From positions 4,353,820 through 4,417,819 of the forward strand of contig DS990592.1 in NCBI GenBank assembly GCA_000155695.1: DNA of 64,000 bases, in the 5' to 3' direction. The DNA is from Verrucomicrobiia bacterium DG1235 (GTDB taxonomy: Bacteria > Verrucomicrobiota > Verrucomicrobiia > Opitutales > Opitutaceae). The translations under genes and the position numbers were made by a program. Under the pieces are notes generated by a model. It saw only the letters and a list, made by a program, of their open reading frames with translations, was not told the DNA's origin and made no database searches. Positions 45,028-53,448 of this stretch are shown here, piece after piece. Numbering within the stretch: the stretch's first letter is position 1; each line of letters opens with the position of its first letter.

Positions 45028-46809
45028 ATGAGGACCCACTCAATGGCTGCTAGATCAACGACTAGCGGATCATTGGTAACACCAGATCCACAAATGGCTG
45101 TATTTGAAGAGAATGACGCGGAGTTTAGATCCGTAGACGAATCCAAGATCGACACAGTTGAGATTCAAAAGTTTAGCGACGTTCTTGAAGGGCGCGGAGT
45201 AGATGGAAAAAAGTCTCTGGGAGTCGTATTCAGGTACCCCGATATGGAGGTTGCCTTTGTGAATGCGATTGGCCGCAAGATTCTGAATCCTCATCAAGGG
45301 CGGAGTTTGGCTGCTGAGCGATTTGTGCTGCGGGATATCGTATCAGTCCAGGACAAGAACCGATTCGACTCCGGTATATTCACAATGCTGAAGGTTACCG
45401 GACAGTGGGAGGGAAAGCTGACTTTTCGGGATCTTTGGGGTGGTGATCTGCCGTTGGCGATTCGATTTTGGAACGAGGCAATAGAGGGTGAGAAGAAGGA
45501 GAAGTTTTTGTTCTGTCATGGTGAGCCGATTCCGTGCTCGAGTTTTGAGACCTTGCGTGGCTGGAAGGATCGCGAGTTGTTGTTGGGGCTGCTCGCTCAC
45601 TCCAAGGACGCTATTTATTTCAAGGATAAGGAGAGTCGTTTCTTACGGGCAAGCAGTTCGCTGATTCAGCGATTCGGGCTGACACATCCGCATGAGGTGA
45701 TCGGCAAAACCGATTTTCATTTTTTCGGAGTGAGCCATGCTTCAGAGGCTTATGAGGACGAGAAGCGGATCATCGAAACCGGCGAGATGATCATCGATAA
45801 GGAAGAGCGGGAGAATTGGGATAATGAGGAGGTGACCTGGGCATCCACGACCAAGCTGCCTTTACGCGGGGTCGATGGGGAAATCATCGGTACCTTTGGG
45901 ATTTCCAAGGATATCACCAAGAAGAAGGAGGAGGAAGAAGTGCGCAAGGAGCTGGAGGTGCGACTGCACTTGGCCCAGCGCTTGGAGGCGATAGGATCGC
46001 TTGCGGCTGGCGTGGCCCATGAGATCAATTCGCCGACGCAGTTCGTCGCCGATAATGTGCGCTTCCTAGGCGACGCGTACCGTGATATTGAAAAGGTTCT
46101 TTCGGCTGCGAAGGCTTTGCTGGAAAAGGCGAAGGGTATCGAGTCTTTGGGTACGGAGTGCGGTCAGCTCGAGTCTGCGGTGGACGAGGTTGATCTGGAT
46201 TTTCTGCAGGAGGAGATTCCAGAATCGATAAAGCAGAGTGCCGACGGTCTGAAGCAGATTGCTAAAATCGTAAGTTCGATGAAGGAGTTTTCGTATCCAT
46301 CTTCTCCTGAAAAATGCAAGACAGACTTGAATCATGCGATTGAGAACACGCTAAATGTCGCGAGAAACGAGTGGAAAGGCGTGGCTGAGCTTGATTTGGA
46401 TCTCGATCCTGAGCTGCCTGAGGTCGCTTGTCTGGTGGATGAGATAAACCAAGTTTTGCTGAACCTGATCATCAACGCGACGCATGCCATTGCGGCTACT
46501 GAAACAAGACAGGGCAGTATAGGCGTGAGGACTTTCAGTTTGGGAGGGAACGTCTGTATCGAAATAAGCGATACGGGTGTTGGGATGAGTGAAGATGTGA
46601 AGTCTAGGATCTATGAGCCGTTTTTTACGACTAAGGAAGTAGGAAAGGGTACGGGTCAAGGTTTGGCTATGGTGCGGAACATCATTCTGAAGTCGCATAG
46701 GGGTGAAATCGATTGCGAAAGCGAACTAGGGAAAGGCACCCGGTTTTGTGTGACTTTACCAATTGAAGCTCCGGAAGAAGATGAAGCCGTCTCTGCGGAA
46801 AACAGTTAG
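45028..46809 (+). CDS. PAS-domain sensor histidine kinase
   Basis: A 593-aa soluble kinase. After an unassigned N-terminal domain (about 40-175, PAS-like), a clear PAS/PAC pair covers 180-300 (AHSKDAIYFKDKESRFLRAS ... GTFGISKDITKKK). A coiled coil (300-320) leads to H331 in GVAHEINSPTQFV. This is the H-box of TodS-like or HK4-type kinases. The N-box (LNLIINATHAIAAT), G1 DTGVGM and G2 GTGQGLAMV are intact. The response regulator gene starts 12 bp after its stop, so they form a two-component operon. Confidence 0.9.
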   Translation: MRTHSMAARSTTSGSLVTPDPQMAVFEENDAEFRSVDESKIDTVEIQKFSDVLEGRGVDGKKSLGVVFRYPDMEVAFVNAIGRKILNPHQGRSLAAERFVLRDIVSVQDKNRFDSGIFTMLKVTGQWEGKLTFRDLWGGDLPLAIRFWNEAIEGEKKEKFLFCHGEPIPCSSFETLRGWKDRELLLGLLAHSKDAIYFKDKESRFLRASSSLIQRFGLTHPHEVIGKTDFHFFGVSHASEAYEDEKRIIETGEMIIDKEERENWDNEEVTWASTTKLPLRGVDGEIIGTFGISKDITKKKEEEEVRKELEVRLHLAQRLEAIGSLAAGVAHEINSPTQFVADNVRFLGDAYRDIEKVLSAAKALLEKAKGIESLGTECGQLESAVDEVDLDFLQEEIPESIKQSADGLKQIAKIVSSMKEFSYPSSPEKCKTDLNHAIENTLNVARNEWKGVAELDLDLDPELPEVACLVDEINQVLLNLIINATHAIAATETRQGSIGVRTFSLGGNVCIEISDTGVGMSEDVKSRIYEPFFTTKEVGKGTGQGLAMVRNIILKSHRGEIDCESELGKGTRFCVTLPIEAPEEDEAVSAENS

Positions 46810-46821
46810 ATAACGACGAAG

Positions 46822-47991
46822 ATGAAAGTATTGTTTGTAGACGACAACAAGAGCGTGCTCGCGGCGTTTCGCCGCAATATGAGAAAGCGCTTTGATATGG
46901 TGACTGCTGAAAGCGCGAACGAGGCTTTAGAGCTCATGTCCAAGGAAGGTCCGTTTGGCATCATCGTTTCCGATATGAAGATGCCGGGAATGAATGGTGT
47001 AGAGTTTCTGGAGAAATCGATCGAAATTTCTCCCGAGTCCGTTCGCATCATGCTCACGGGGAATGCGGATCAGGAGACCGCGACCGAAGCAGTGAACCGC
47101 GGTCATGTATACCGTTTTCTTAACAAGCCCTGTTCGGTTGAGGATTTAATATCGGCTCTGAAAGATGCTTCAGATCACTATGACTTGATGCAGGTAGAGC
47201 ATAATCGTCTCGAAGAAACTGTTGCTGGCTGCGTGAAGGTCCTCACTGATGTTCTCGGTCTGGTGGCGCCTTTCGCTCTGGGACGGGGACAGCGTTTGAA
47301 GGCCAGTCTTACGCCGTTTATGGAAGTTTTAAAGATGAAGAGCACTTGGCAGCACGAAGTCGCAGCCTTGCTCTCGTCGATTGGGTACACGTCTTTACCG
47401 GTCGATCTTATAACGAAGCTTGAGATGGGTGAGGAGCTTACGGGTCACGAAGCGACTGTGGTGCGTCAGGTTCCAATTATTGGATACGAGCTAGTCGCGG
47501 CGGTTCCCAAGCTGGAGAAAATCGCGCGAGTCATAAAGTACCAGCGAAAGAATTTTGACGGAACCGGGTTTCCCAAGGATGAAGTAAAGGGTCAGTCGAT
47601 ACCGCTGGGTTCGCGATTGTTGCGGGTGTTCGAGGATCGTATGGAGTTAGAGCGAGAGGGAACGGGAGGCCGAGCTGCATTTGAGGTGATGGTCGATCGC
47701 CGCGGGTATTATGATCCGCAGATACTCGAACTTTGCTTCAAGTATTATCCTGACTATCTTTCGACTTCGATTTCGAAGGAGAAGCCGGTGCAGACTTTGG
47801 ATCTTCAAAGCCTCAAGCCCGGTATGGTGATCGTATCCGATGTGTACACGGTGAATGACGTGCTCCTTGTAGAGGCTGGGAATTGGCTCACCGCGGCGAC
47901 AATTCAGCGAATTCGAAATTACGCGGCATTGGATCAAGTCAGCGGGCCCTTTTACGTGCAAACGGACGAAGAGGATTCTAAAAGCAGCTAG
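46822..47991 (+). CDS. Response regulator with degenerate HD-GYP output domain
   Basis: A 389-aa regulator. The receiver (1-120) has acidic D7/D8, phospho-acceptor D51 (VSDMKMPGMNG) and K102, all intact. The output region (about 135-330) follows an HD-GYP layout, but the catalytic residues are gone: the HD pair that follows ALL in active enzymes reads SS (ALLSSIGYTSLP, 183-194), and the HHExxDGxGYP motif reads YQRKNFDGTGFP (240-251). The phosphodiesterase function is therefore probably lost. The remaining fold may bind c-di-GMP or a protein. It is paired with the PAS kinase immediately upstream. Confidence 0.85.
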   Translation: MKVLFVDDNKSVLAAFRRNMRKRFDMVTAESANEALELMSKEGPFGIIVSDMKMPGMNGVEFLEKSIEISPESVRIMLTGNADQETATEAVNRGHVYRFLNKPCSVEDLISALKDASDHYDLMQVEHNRLEETVAGCVKVLTDVLGLVAPFALGRGQRLKASLTPFMEVLKMKSTWQHEVAALLSSIGYTSLPVDLITKLEMGEELTGHEATVVRQVPIIGYELVAAVPKLEKIARVIKYQRKNFDGTGFPKDEVKGQSIPLGSRLLRVFEDRMELEREGTGGRAAFEVMVDRRGYYDPQILELCFKYYPDYLSTSISKEKPVQTLDLQSLKPGMVIVSDVYTVNDVLLVEAGNWLTAATIQRIRNYAALDQVSGPFYVQTDEEDSKSS

Positions 47992-48091
47992 GGACGGCTC
48001 GCTTTCGCGAACCGCCCCTTCTCTAACGACTGTTTGTGTTTCCGAAAAGTGTTATTATGCTGCGGAGTATAGCAGTGTAATCGTATTTGGA

Positions 48092-48478
48092 CTACCCCGA
48101 GCGGGATTCTGAAAGCCCCGAGCGGGATTTCCGTTGACCGAAGAATCTTCTCCAGGAAAGCGCGAATCCTGTATAGATGAGGATGAGGGAAGCCGCAGTG
48201 GCGAGGGTGGCTATGATTTTGCCAATCAGTCCGAAGGCTTCACCGGTGTGAAGGAAGCGTATCCATACGCGAGATTGCAGCCCGACGGAGCGTTCTTCGA
48301 AGAGGGTAAACTTAAGGACTTCGCCGGTAATTGGATCTATCGAAAGTGGCGTATAGCCTTGGCTTTGAAAGAAGCCCGGCAAATAGACTGCGGCGTTTAC
48401 AAGCTCGGGCGGTGTATCCAGAATATGGTTTTTCGGAAAGTCACAGGAAGAGTCGTTTGAGTTTAAGCTAAATTGAAG
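48092..48478 (-). pseudogene. 5'-truncated PepSY transmembrane protein gene
   Basis: The minus-strand frame encodes the C-terminal part of a PepSY_TM protein (SIDPITGEVLKFTLFEERSV, then ...FLHTGEAFGLIGKIIATLAT and YTGFALSWRRFFG). It aligns well with the end of the 55770-56933 protein but lacks the first ~260 residues and any proper start. Upstream it meets a stop and the stem-loop at 48480. Its parent would have been the partner of the TonB receptor at 48534-50528, whose homolog at 57014 still has an intact PepSY gene. The last residues (SRSGLSESRSG) are encoded by the operator at 48095, so the 3' end may also be altered. Confidence 0.72.
48095..48129 (-). promoter_or_regulatory. Orphan 21-bp-pitch direct-repeat operator (site a)
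   Basis: Two perfect copies of AATCCCGCTCGGGG (minus strand), 21 bp apart, followed by a -10-like TATACT about 23 bp further down. No minus-strand gene follows before the plus-strand gene ending at 47991, so the site has lost its target. Confidence 0.7.
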
Positions 48479-48479
48479 A

Positions 48480-48507
48480 AAGCCGCTTGGAAAAATCCAA
48501 GCGGCTT
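48480..48507 (-). terminator. Stem-loop between receptor and PepSY remnant
   Basis: Stem AAGCCGCTTGG/CCAAGCGGCTT with a 6-nt loop, just after the receptor stop. Its flank (TTGATCAATGAA ... ACTAGAATTTG) resembles the corresponding one after the receptor at 57014. Confidence 0.75.
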
Positions 48508-48533
48508 ATTGATCAATGAATGTACTAATAAAA

Positions 48534-50528
48534 CTAGAATTTGATCGAAGTCGAGAGGCGGATGTCGCGACCGGGGGCGGCGAGACCGGCGACTCGGGCT
48601 AGTCGAGCATTGTACCCGGCGGTCGCTTGGTCGACGTAGTACTTGTCGAAAGCGTTGTCGAGGGTGAGCGTTACCGCGATGTTGTCGTCTTCGCCCGTGA
48701 CCCATTGCACGTAAAAGTCGTTGACGAAGTAGGAGGGTTTGTGGGCGAGGGATTCAGGTGATTCGTCGTATTTTTCAACGTAGTTGAGAGACCAGCCGAC
48801 ATGGATTTGTTGATCAGTGAAAGCGTAGTCCGTATTAGCGTTCCAAGTACGTCCGTATGAACTTCCCAGTCCGAAATCGGTATCTACGAGGGCGACTCCG
48901 TCGAGCTCTGGATTCGAGTGGGAGACACCTAGGCTCGATGTGAACTCGCCTTGGCGAAGCCCGAAGGAGAAATCGTAGCCGTCGACTTCGAGGTCGCCTG
49001 AGTTGTCACGAATGCCGCTGGAGATGATGACATCGTTGATGGTTTGCTGGTAGAGCGTGCCATTGGCGAAGTAGGTGCCGTTGTCGTATTGGAAACCGAT
49101 CTCGGTGTTTTCGGCCCATTCTGGGTCGATGCTGTCATGATTTGTGACGCCGCCTTCGTTTGCGGTGATGAGATCGATAGGCGTGACTCCTCGGAATGCG
49201 GTGCCGTAGCTGATGTTAAGATCGAGCTCTTCTGTAGCGGCGAAACTGATGCCAAGATTCGGGCTGAAGCCGGAGTTCTTGAAGGTTTGTCCGTCTTTAT
49301 CATTGTATACGTACTCATCCCAGCGGAGTCCGAATGACGCCTGAAGCTGTTCGCTGACTTGCCATTCGTCCTGAGCGAAGAAGCCGATGATTTCGATGGT
49401 TTCGTCTGGGATGGTATTGTAGACGAGCGGTCGAGCGAAACCGACTGCTTGTCCTTTGCCGGTGAAGTATGCGGAGTCATCTCTGTAGTTGAAACCGTAG
49501 GACGGTTCATGGTCGCCGTAAGCAGCAGTGTTCGAAAGGTCAAGGCCGAGGCTCTTGTAGCCCATTTCGTACTGTCCTGTTCTGTCTATGCTATTATCGG
49601 TATGATAGAGGTTCGCCTGGAAATCGAGATTGTCTTCGGCAGAGTAGTACCCGTAGCCGAGCGTGGCGGTCTGGCGGGCGAACTCCATTTCGACTGGGAC
49701 GTTAGGAGCTACCGGATGGTTGAAGTATCCTGCGAAGTTAGGACGGTGCCGGTAAGTGCCTTTGCTGTCGCGGTCTTCAAAGCTGAAGTCGAGGCTTTGT
49801 TTGGCGTCGATTTGCGCGTCGAGTTTGAGGAAAGCACGGTTCGTGTCGGTTGCGGTGAGATCAACTGTGTCGCCATTTCCGTCCTTGTAGTCGTTGGAAT
49901 CCGAATACGTGTACGCGAATAGAGCGGATACGCTGTCGCTGACATTTCCGAAGAGGGCTCCGGTGAGCTTTAGTTGATCTCCATTGCTGCCATAGCTGGC
50001 TTTGCTGAATGAGCCGAAGGTAGCGTCGCCTGTTAGAAAGTCGGATGCTCCCTTGTTTTCGAATTTGATGGCGCCGGCGAGGGCGCCCGGGCCTACTGCG
50101 GCTCCGCCTGCTCCTGGTTCTGCGGTAGCGAACTTGAGTAGCTCTGGCTCGATGGAGTACTGTCCCTGGTGGTGGGAGAGGTAGCCCGCTTGGGTCGCTC
50201 CGTCTATGGAGACGTTGAGCATCTTGTCTTCTATGCCGCGAACGTAGATTTTCTCGGCGGCTGAGATGCCTCCTCCAACCATGATGGAAGGATCTTGAGA
50301 GAAGATGTCCGAGAGATCGCTTGCTTGGAGACGCTCTAGGTCTTCGGCGGTCACGTGGACGATTTTCTGGGCGCCGAAGGCGTATGTTTCTCCGGATACG
50401 ACGAATGGGGCGAGATCGTAGACGGAGTCTTCGCTTGATTCGGTGTCTTGTCCGGAGGCGAAATTGATGGAAGCGCCAGCGATCAAAGCGATCGCGAGGC
50501 GGGCGGTGAGTTGTGGATTTTGTATCAT
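48534..50528 (-). CDS. TonB-dependent outer membrane receptor A
   Basis: A 664-aa receptor. The start at 50528 (MIQNPQLTARLAIALIAGAS signal) is chosen; the longer frame runs through the operator. The plug domain follows (about 50-170: HVTAEDLERLQASDLSDIFS, AEKIYVRGIEDKMLNVSIDG), then a 22-strand barrel ending STSIKF. It is close to receptor C at 57014 in the plug (same DLxDxxSxDPSIxVGG and HHxGxxxxEPELL signature), so the two derive from duplication. The ligand is unknown; an iron or heme chelate is likely from the PepSY partner type. It is preceded by operator f. Confidence 0.88.
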   Translation of the reverse strand: MIQNPQLTARLAIALIAGASINFASGQDTESSEDSVYDLAPFVVSGETYAFGAQKIVHVTAEDLERLQASDLSDIFSQDPSIMVGGGISAAEKIYVRGIEDKMLNVSIDGATQAGYLSHHQGQYSIEPELLKFATAEPGAGGAAVGPGALAGAIKFENKGASDFLTGDATFGSFSKASYGSNGDQLKLTGALFGNVSDSVSALFAYTYSDSNDYKDGNGDTVDLTATDTNRAFLKLDAQIDAKQSLDFSFEDRDSKGTYRHRPNFAGYFNHPVAPNVPVEMEFARQTATLGYGYYSAEDNLDFQANLYHTDNSIDRTGQYEMGYKSLGLDLSNTAAYGDHEPSYGFNYRDDSAYFTGKGQAVGFARPLVYNTIPDETIEIIGFFAQDEWQVSEQLQASFGLRWDEYVYNDKDGQTFKNSGFSPNLGISFAATEELDLNISYGTAFRGVTPIDLITANEGGVTNHDSIDPEWAENTEIGFQYDNGTYFANGTLYQQTINDVIISSGIRDNSGDLEVDGYDFSFGLRQGEFTSSLGVSHSNPELDGVALVDTDFGLGSSYGRTWNANTDYAFTDQQIHVGWSLNYVEKYDESPESLAHKPSYFVNDFYVQWVTGEDDNIAVTLTLDNAFDKYYVDQATAGYNARLARVAGLAAPGRDIRLSTSIKF

Positions 50529-50567
50529 GTTCGATATCCTGTTCGTAATGAAGCCGCGGACTTTACA

Positions 50568-50602
50568 TGAACGGAGTTTGCGGGGCCGCTCCGAGAGGGA
50601 TA
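50568..50602 (-). promoter_or_regulatory. Direct-repeat operator of receptor A (site f)
   Basis: The distal box TATCCCTCTCGGAG matches; the proximal box, 21 bp on, is degenerate (GCAAACTCCGTTCA). It is 40-74 bp upstream of the receptor start. Confidence 0.5.
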
Positions 50603-50671
50603 ATCTTGAACCCGTGAAGGATTTTTGTAGAGCGTAGCTCTTTGTTCGAGAGGAGCTTATCTTGTTCGCTC

Positions 50672-50803
50672 TTAGGTGGAGAGCCGAAATGAATAGAGGA
50701 GCATGAGCAGAAGGGCGAGCGGGCAAAGCAAGTGGAAGGAAAAGCGCAAAAGCGTTTTATGATCATCGGCGTGGATGGGCGGAGTGGCTTTGCGCGTTTT
50801 CAT
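50672..50803 (-). CDS. Small single-pass membrane protein, 43 aa
   Basis: A short reading frame found by eye: it starts 5 bp after the stop of the 284-aa gene and encodes a basic, His-containing N-terminus (MKTRKATPPIHADDHKTLLR) followed by a hydrophobic helix (about 21-40). The close spacing behind a coding gene suggests translation from the same mRNA. It resembles no family I know. It ends before the operator of receptor A. A role as an accessory subunit of the uptake cassette would be an inference from position only. Confidence 0.5.
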   Translation of the reverse strand: MKTRKATPPIHADDHKTLLRFSFHLLCPLALLLMLLYSFRLST

Positions 50804-50808
50804 TTTGA

Positions 50809-51663
50809 CTAGAGGAGTTCTGGAATGAGCTCTTCGAGCGTTTCGAGAAAGCAGTCTTTTGAGAGTTCGTCCTTGGCGGCTGCGATGGTGAGCAGTGGTT
50901 CGCCTTGCGGTCCGCTTAGGGTGAGTCCTGGGCTGGCGCGGCTGAGGTCGAGGTAGACGTGGCGAGCGGCTTGGATCACGATTTGAAAAGTGGAATCGTC
51001 TGAATAGACGGCTAGAAATGTGTCGTTTGCCTCGATGCTAGCAGGTTGGATTTCGCGGCAATGGAAGCTGTAGTCGTTTGATAGCGTCGCTTGAATATTA
51101 CCTCCGCTATCGGCGATGGTGCCGATAATCTTGCCGAGTAGAGTTGGGTGTAGCGGTGTAAGCAGCGATTGACTGGGAAGCTCCGATGAAAAAGGGGAAG
51201 TTTGGAACTGGTTTATTGCTGCGCTGCGTGGAGCGACTTGGAGCGACTGGACGAGTCTGCCCCACTTATTCGCGGGGGTCGCGCTTGACGGGCAGATTTG
51301 TATGAACTCTTCGCCCGAGGTCGTTTGAAATTCGATACGGCCAGGAGAGCTGCAGCAAGGGCAGCGTTCTACGAAGGCGTTGACAGAGCATGCTGTTGAT
51401 TTCGAAAGGGACAGACGGCAATTGCTTTGTGCGAAGGAACAAGAAAGTGAGTCGGCGGTGACACGCGCTACGAGTCGGGCGTAGCGATGGCGCGTTTGAA
51501 CGTAGAAATCTGGCATGCTTCCGGCATGCAGCATGATGGAGGACCAATCGCAATAGAGGGGGATTCTGCCGTCCGACATTGTCGAGATGGTAACTGTATC
51601 CGAATTTTGGATAGAGTGAATTTCATTGTGAGAAGAGGTAAGGGAATATTCGTGAAAACGCAT
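50809..51663 (-). CDS. Unrecognised protein in uptake array, Cys-rich centre
   Basis: A 284-aa soluble protein without signal peptide. The start at 51663 is 4 bp after the preceding stop; the ATG at 51579 (MSDGRIPLYCDWSSIMLHAG) is an alternative. Features: SMPDFYVQTRHRYARLVARV near residue 50, a possible metal or heme-binding ERCPCCSSPGR (about 93-103), and a C-terminal domain with FQIVIQAARHVYLDLSRASP ... SGPQGEPLLTI, which only weakly recalls a HemS-type half. I do not assign a function. Its place between receptors suggests handling of the imported ligand in the cytoplasm. Confidence 0.62.
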   Translation of the reverse strand: MRFHEYSLTSSHNEIHSIQNSDTVTISTMSDGRIPLYCDWSSIMLHAGSMPDFYVQTRHRYARLVARVTADSLSCSFAQSNCRLSLSKSTACSVNAFVERCPCCSSPGRIEFQTTSGEEFIQICPSSATPANKWGRLVQSLQVAPRSAAINQFQTSPFSSELPSQSLLTPLHPTLLGKIIGTIADSGGNIQATLSNDYSFHCREIQPASIEANDTFLAVYSDDSTFQIVIQAARHVYLDLSRASPGLTLSGPQGEPLLTIAAAKDELSKDCFLETLEELIPELL

Positions 51664-51667
51664 TTTG

Positions 51668-51985
51668 CTAGTATTTGCTTGGGGTGTTCGCTTCGATTTG
51701 AGCTGTGACTTTGGCTTGCGGGCAGAAGCAGGCGATGCGGCTGGCGAGCTTCCAGACGGTGTCGCTTGAGACGGCTATCTCGAAGGGAAAGGTGAGAGTG
51801 ATGCTGGAACTGCGTTTTCCGGAGACGGTCTTTTCCGTTGTGCGGATGGGGAGGGCCAGCTTGAGGTCGATAGCGCAGGATTTTGCGATGTTGCTAAGGT
51901 CTTTGGCGAGCTGGGTGTTTGGGCTGTTGACCTCGCAATGTATCGAATTGTTGGATGCGTTTACAGATTGGAGAAGCGGAATCAT
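51668..51985 (-). CDS. Small protein of unknown function, 105 aa
   Basis: First gene of a three-gene unit directly behind operator b. It has no signal peptide or TM; a predicted alpha/beta mix with paired cysteines (KSCAIDLKL; ACFCPQAKVTAQI). It could be a small dimeric ligand-binding protein, but I do not recognise the family. The stop-to-start distance to the next gene is 4 bp, indicating translational coupling. Confidence 0.58.
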   Translation of the reverse strand: MIPLLQSVNASNNSIHCEVNSPNTQLAKDLSNIAKSCAIDLKLALPIRTTEKTVSGKRSSSITLTFPFEIAVSSDTVWKLASRIACFCPQAKVTAQIEANTPSKY

Positions 51986-52043
51986 GGTAACTTTTATTAC
52001 TCAGTATTAACCGATTCTATAGATTATGAGATGAAGTATCCAC

Positions 52044-52078
52044 CCCGCGGCGGATTCCGAAAGCTCCTAGCGGGATTT
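52044..52078 (-). promoter_or_regulatory. Direct-repeat operator (site b)
   Basis: AATCCCGCTAGGAG and AATCCGCCGCGGGG, 21 bp apart, 59-93 bp upstream of the 105-aa gene and only 7 bp after the stop of the preceding PepSY gene. Confidence 0.65.
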
Positions 52079-52084
52079 GTGGAG

Positions 52085-53413
52085 CTATACTGTTCTTGGT
52101 TGAGATGTTTTGGCCGCGATCCATTGGAATAAACCAATTAGGATGAGGCTTAGCCCGACCATGGGTAGGAAGATTGCGAGGGCAATGGTGAGCCATGCGA
52201 GCCAGCGGGGAGCGGTTTTGGGCAGGGTCTTTTTCGGGGCTCCGAATGTGCCTTTGGGGCGACGTCTCCACCAAAGCCATACGCCCGTGGCGCACATGGC
52301 GGTGAGTATGAGGCAACTGAGTACGGCTATAATCTTAGTGCCGATGCCGAAGATGCTTCCGACGTGAATCGGGTAGAAGAGCAGTATCGCGTGGGTCCGC
52401 CATGGCAGGTCTTGATTGGTGGCGGTGAGTAATAACTCGCCATTGTATTGGTCGATGTAAGTGGCTCCGAGTTCCACGAAGGGTTCGGTGATTTCTGTGA
52501 TGATTGAGAAGGCGTTGTCCGTATCGTGATGCGGCAAGTCGATGCCGTAGCTTCGCCCTTCGAAAGGGAAAGCTTGGTTGGCTTCGGTGAATGCTTCGTC
52601 GAGACTGATGCGAGTGTGCAGGCTATGATCTTCCACGTGAGCGGACTGGGGCGGGCTGACGTAGAAATCTGGGAATCCTCCCGAGAGGGCGGTGCCGAGG
52701 CGGAATCCAGTGCCCCAGATTGAGGTGAAGAATAGTCCTGTGCCCATAATCGCGAGGAGAAAAATGGATAAGTACATGCCCGGAACGGTGTGCCAATCGC
52801 GTAGGATGACGCGGAAGTTTCCCCGTATCCTAGGAACCCATACACCCTTTACCTTTTCTTTCTTTCGCGGCCACCAGAGGTAGAGACCCGCGAGCATGGA
52901 AATAATGCCCCAGCAGGTGGCCACTTCGATGATGATGCGGCCGGGCGTGCCAGCGAGGAGGCTGCGGTGGAGTGTGAGTACAATGCGGAAAAAGCCTTCG
53001 TCGGAGGCTTTGTGACCAAGGATCTTGCCTCGATATTGGTCGAAATAGACGAAGCGGACTTGTTCGCTTCCGTCTTCCTGATGGATTTCCACGAATGCGG
53101 CCCAGGACCTGTCTGATCCTTTGGATACGCTTATGTAGTGGAGTTCGGCTTCGGGGAGTTCGGCAGCGATGGTCTCTTCGAGGGCGGTGTGGCCAACGGT
53201 GGTTTCGCCGGGCTCGACGAAGAGGAGCTCGGAATGAGTGTAGCGCTCGATCTCGTCCTTAAAAACGTAGAGAGCTCCTGTGATGGAGACTACTATGAGA
53301 AACGGAGATACGAGGAGCCCTGCCCAGAAATGCCATTTCCAAACAAGTTGGTAGATTTTTCCGGAGATCTGTTTTTTGGATACAGGTTTGGTGAGTGTAT
53401 TTGCGTTGGGCAT
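52085..53413 (-). CDS. PepSY-associated transmembrane protein (partner of receptor B)
   Basis: A 442-aa inner-membrane protein. The start at 53413 (MPNANTLTKPVSKKQ) lies 36 bp after the receptor stop; the longer open frame overlapping the receptor gene is rejected as arginine-rich shadow. TM1 is at about 30-52 (FWAGLLVSPFLIVVSITGALY), two TMs at about 160-250, and three at the C-terminus. PepSY-type segments lie between, with FYVSPP and YIDQYNGELL motifs. PepSY_TM proteins (PiuB/FoxB/FsrB type) are thought to reduce ferric siderophores or heme in or at the inner membrane; the exact role here is inferred. Confidence 0.82.
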   Translation of the reverse strand: MPNANTLTKPVSKKQISGKIYQLVWKWHFWAGLLVSPFLIVVSITGALYVFKDEIERYTHSELLFVEPGETTVGHTALEETIAAELPEAELHYISVSKGSDRSWAAFVEIHQEDGSEQVRFVYFDQYRGKILGHKASDEGFFRIVLTLHRSLLAGTPGRIIIEVATCWGIISMLAGLYLWWPRKKEKVKGVWVPRIRGNFRVILRDWHTVPGMYLSIFLLAIMGTGLFFTSIWGTGFRLGTALSGGFPDFYVSPPQSAHVEDHSLHTRISLDEAFTEANQAFPFEGRSYGIDLPHHDTDNAFSIITEITEPFVELGATYIDQYNGELLLTATNQDLPWRTHAILLFYPIHVGSIFGIGTKIIAVLSCLILTAMCATGVWLWWRRRPKGTFGAPKKTLPKTAPRWLAWLTIALAIFLPMVGLSLILIGLFQWIAAKTSQPRTV

Positions 53414-53448
53414 AGTAGTCGTTAGGAGGAGAGGAGCGCGTTTCGGGT

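Noticed and set aside
50563-50766. 67-aa minus-strand frame
   Set aside because: It overlaps the better supported 43-aa frame and operator f, and shows no conserved features.
50809-51663. Assignment of the 284-aa protein as HemS/HmuS
   Set aside because: Only a weak resemblance in the C-terminal part; the core HemS motifs are not evident, so no functional call was made.
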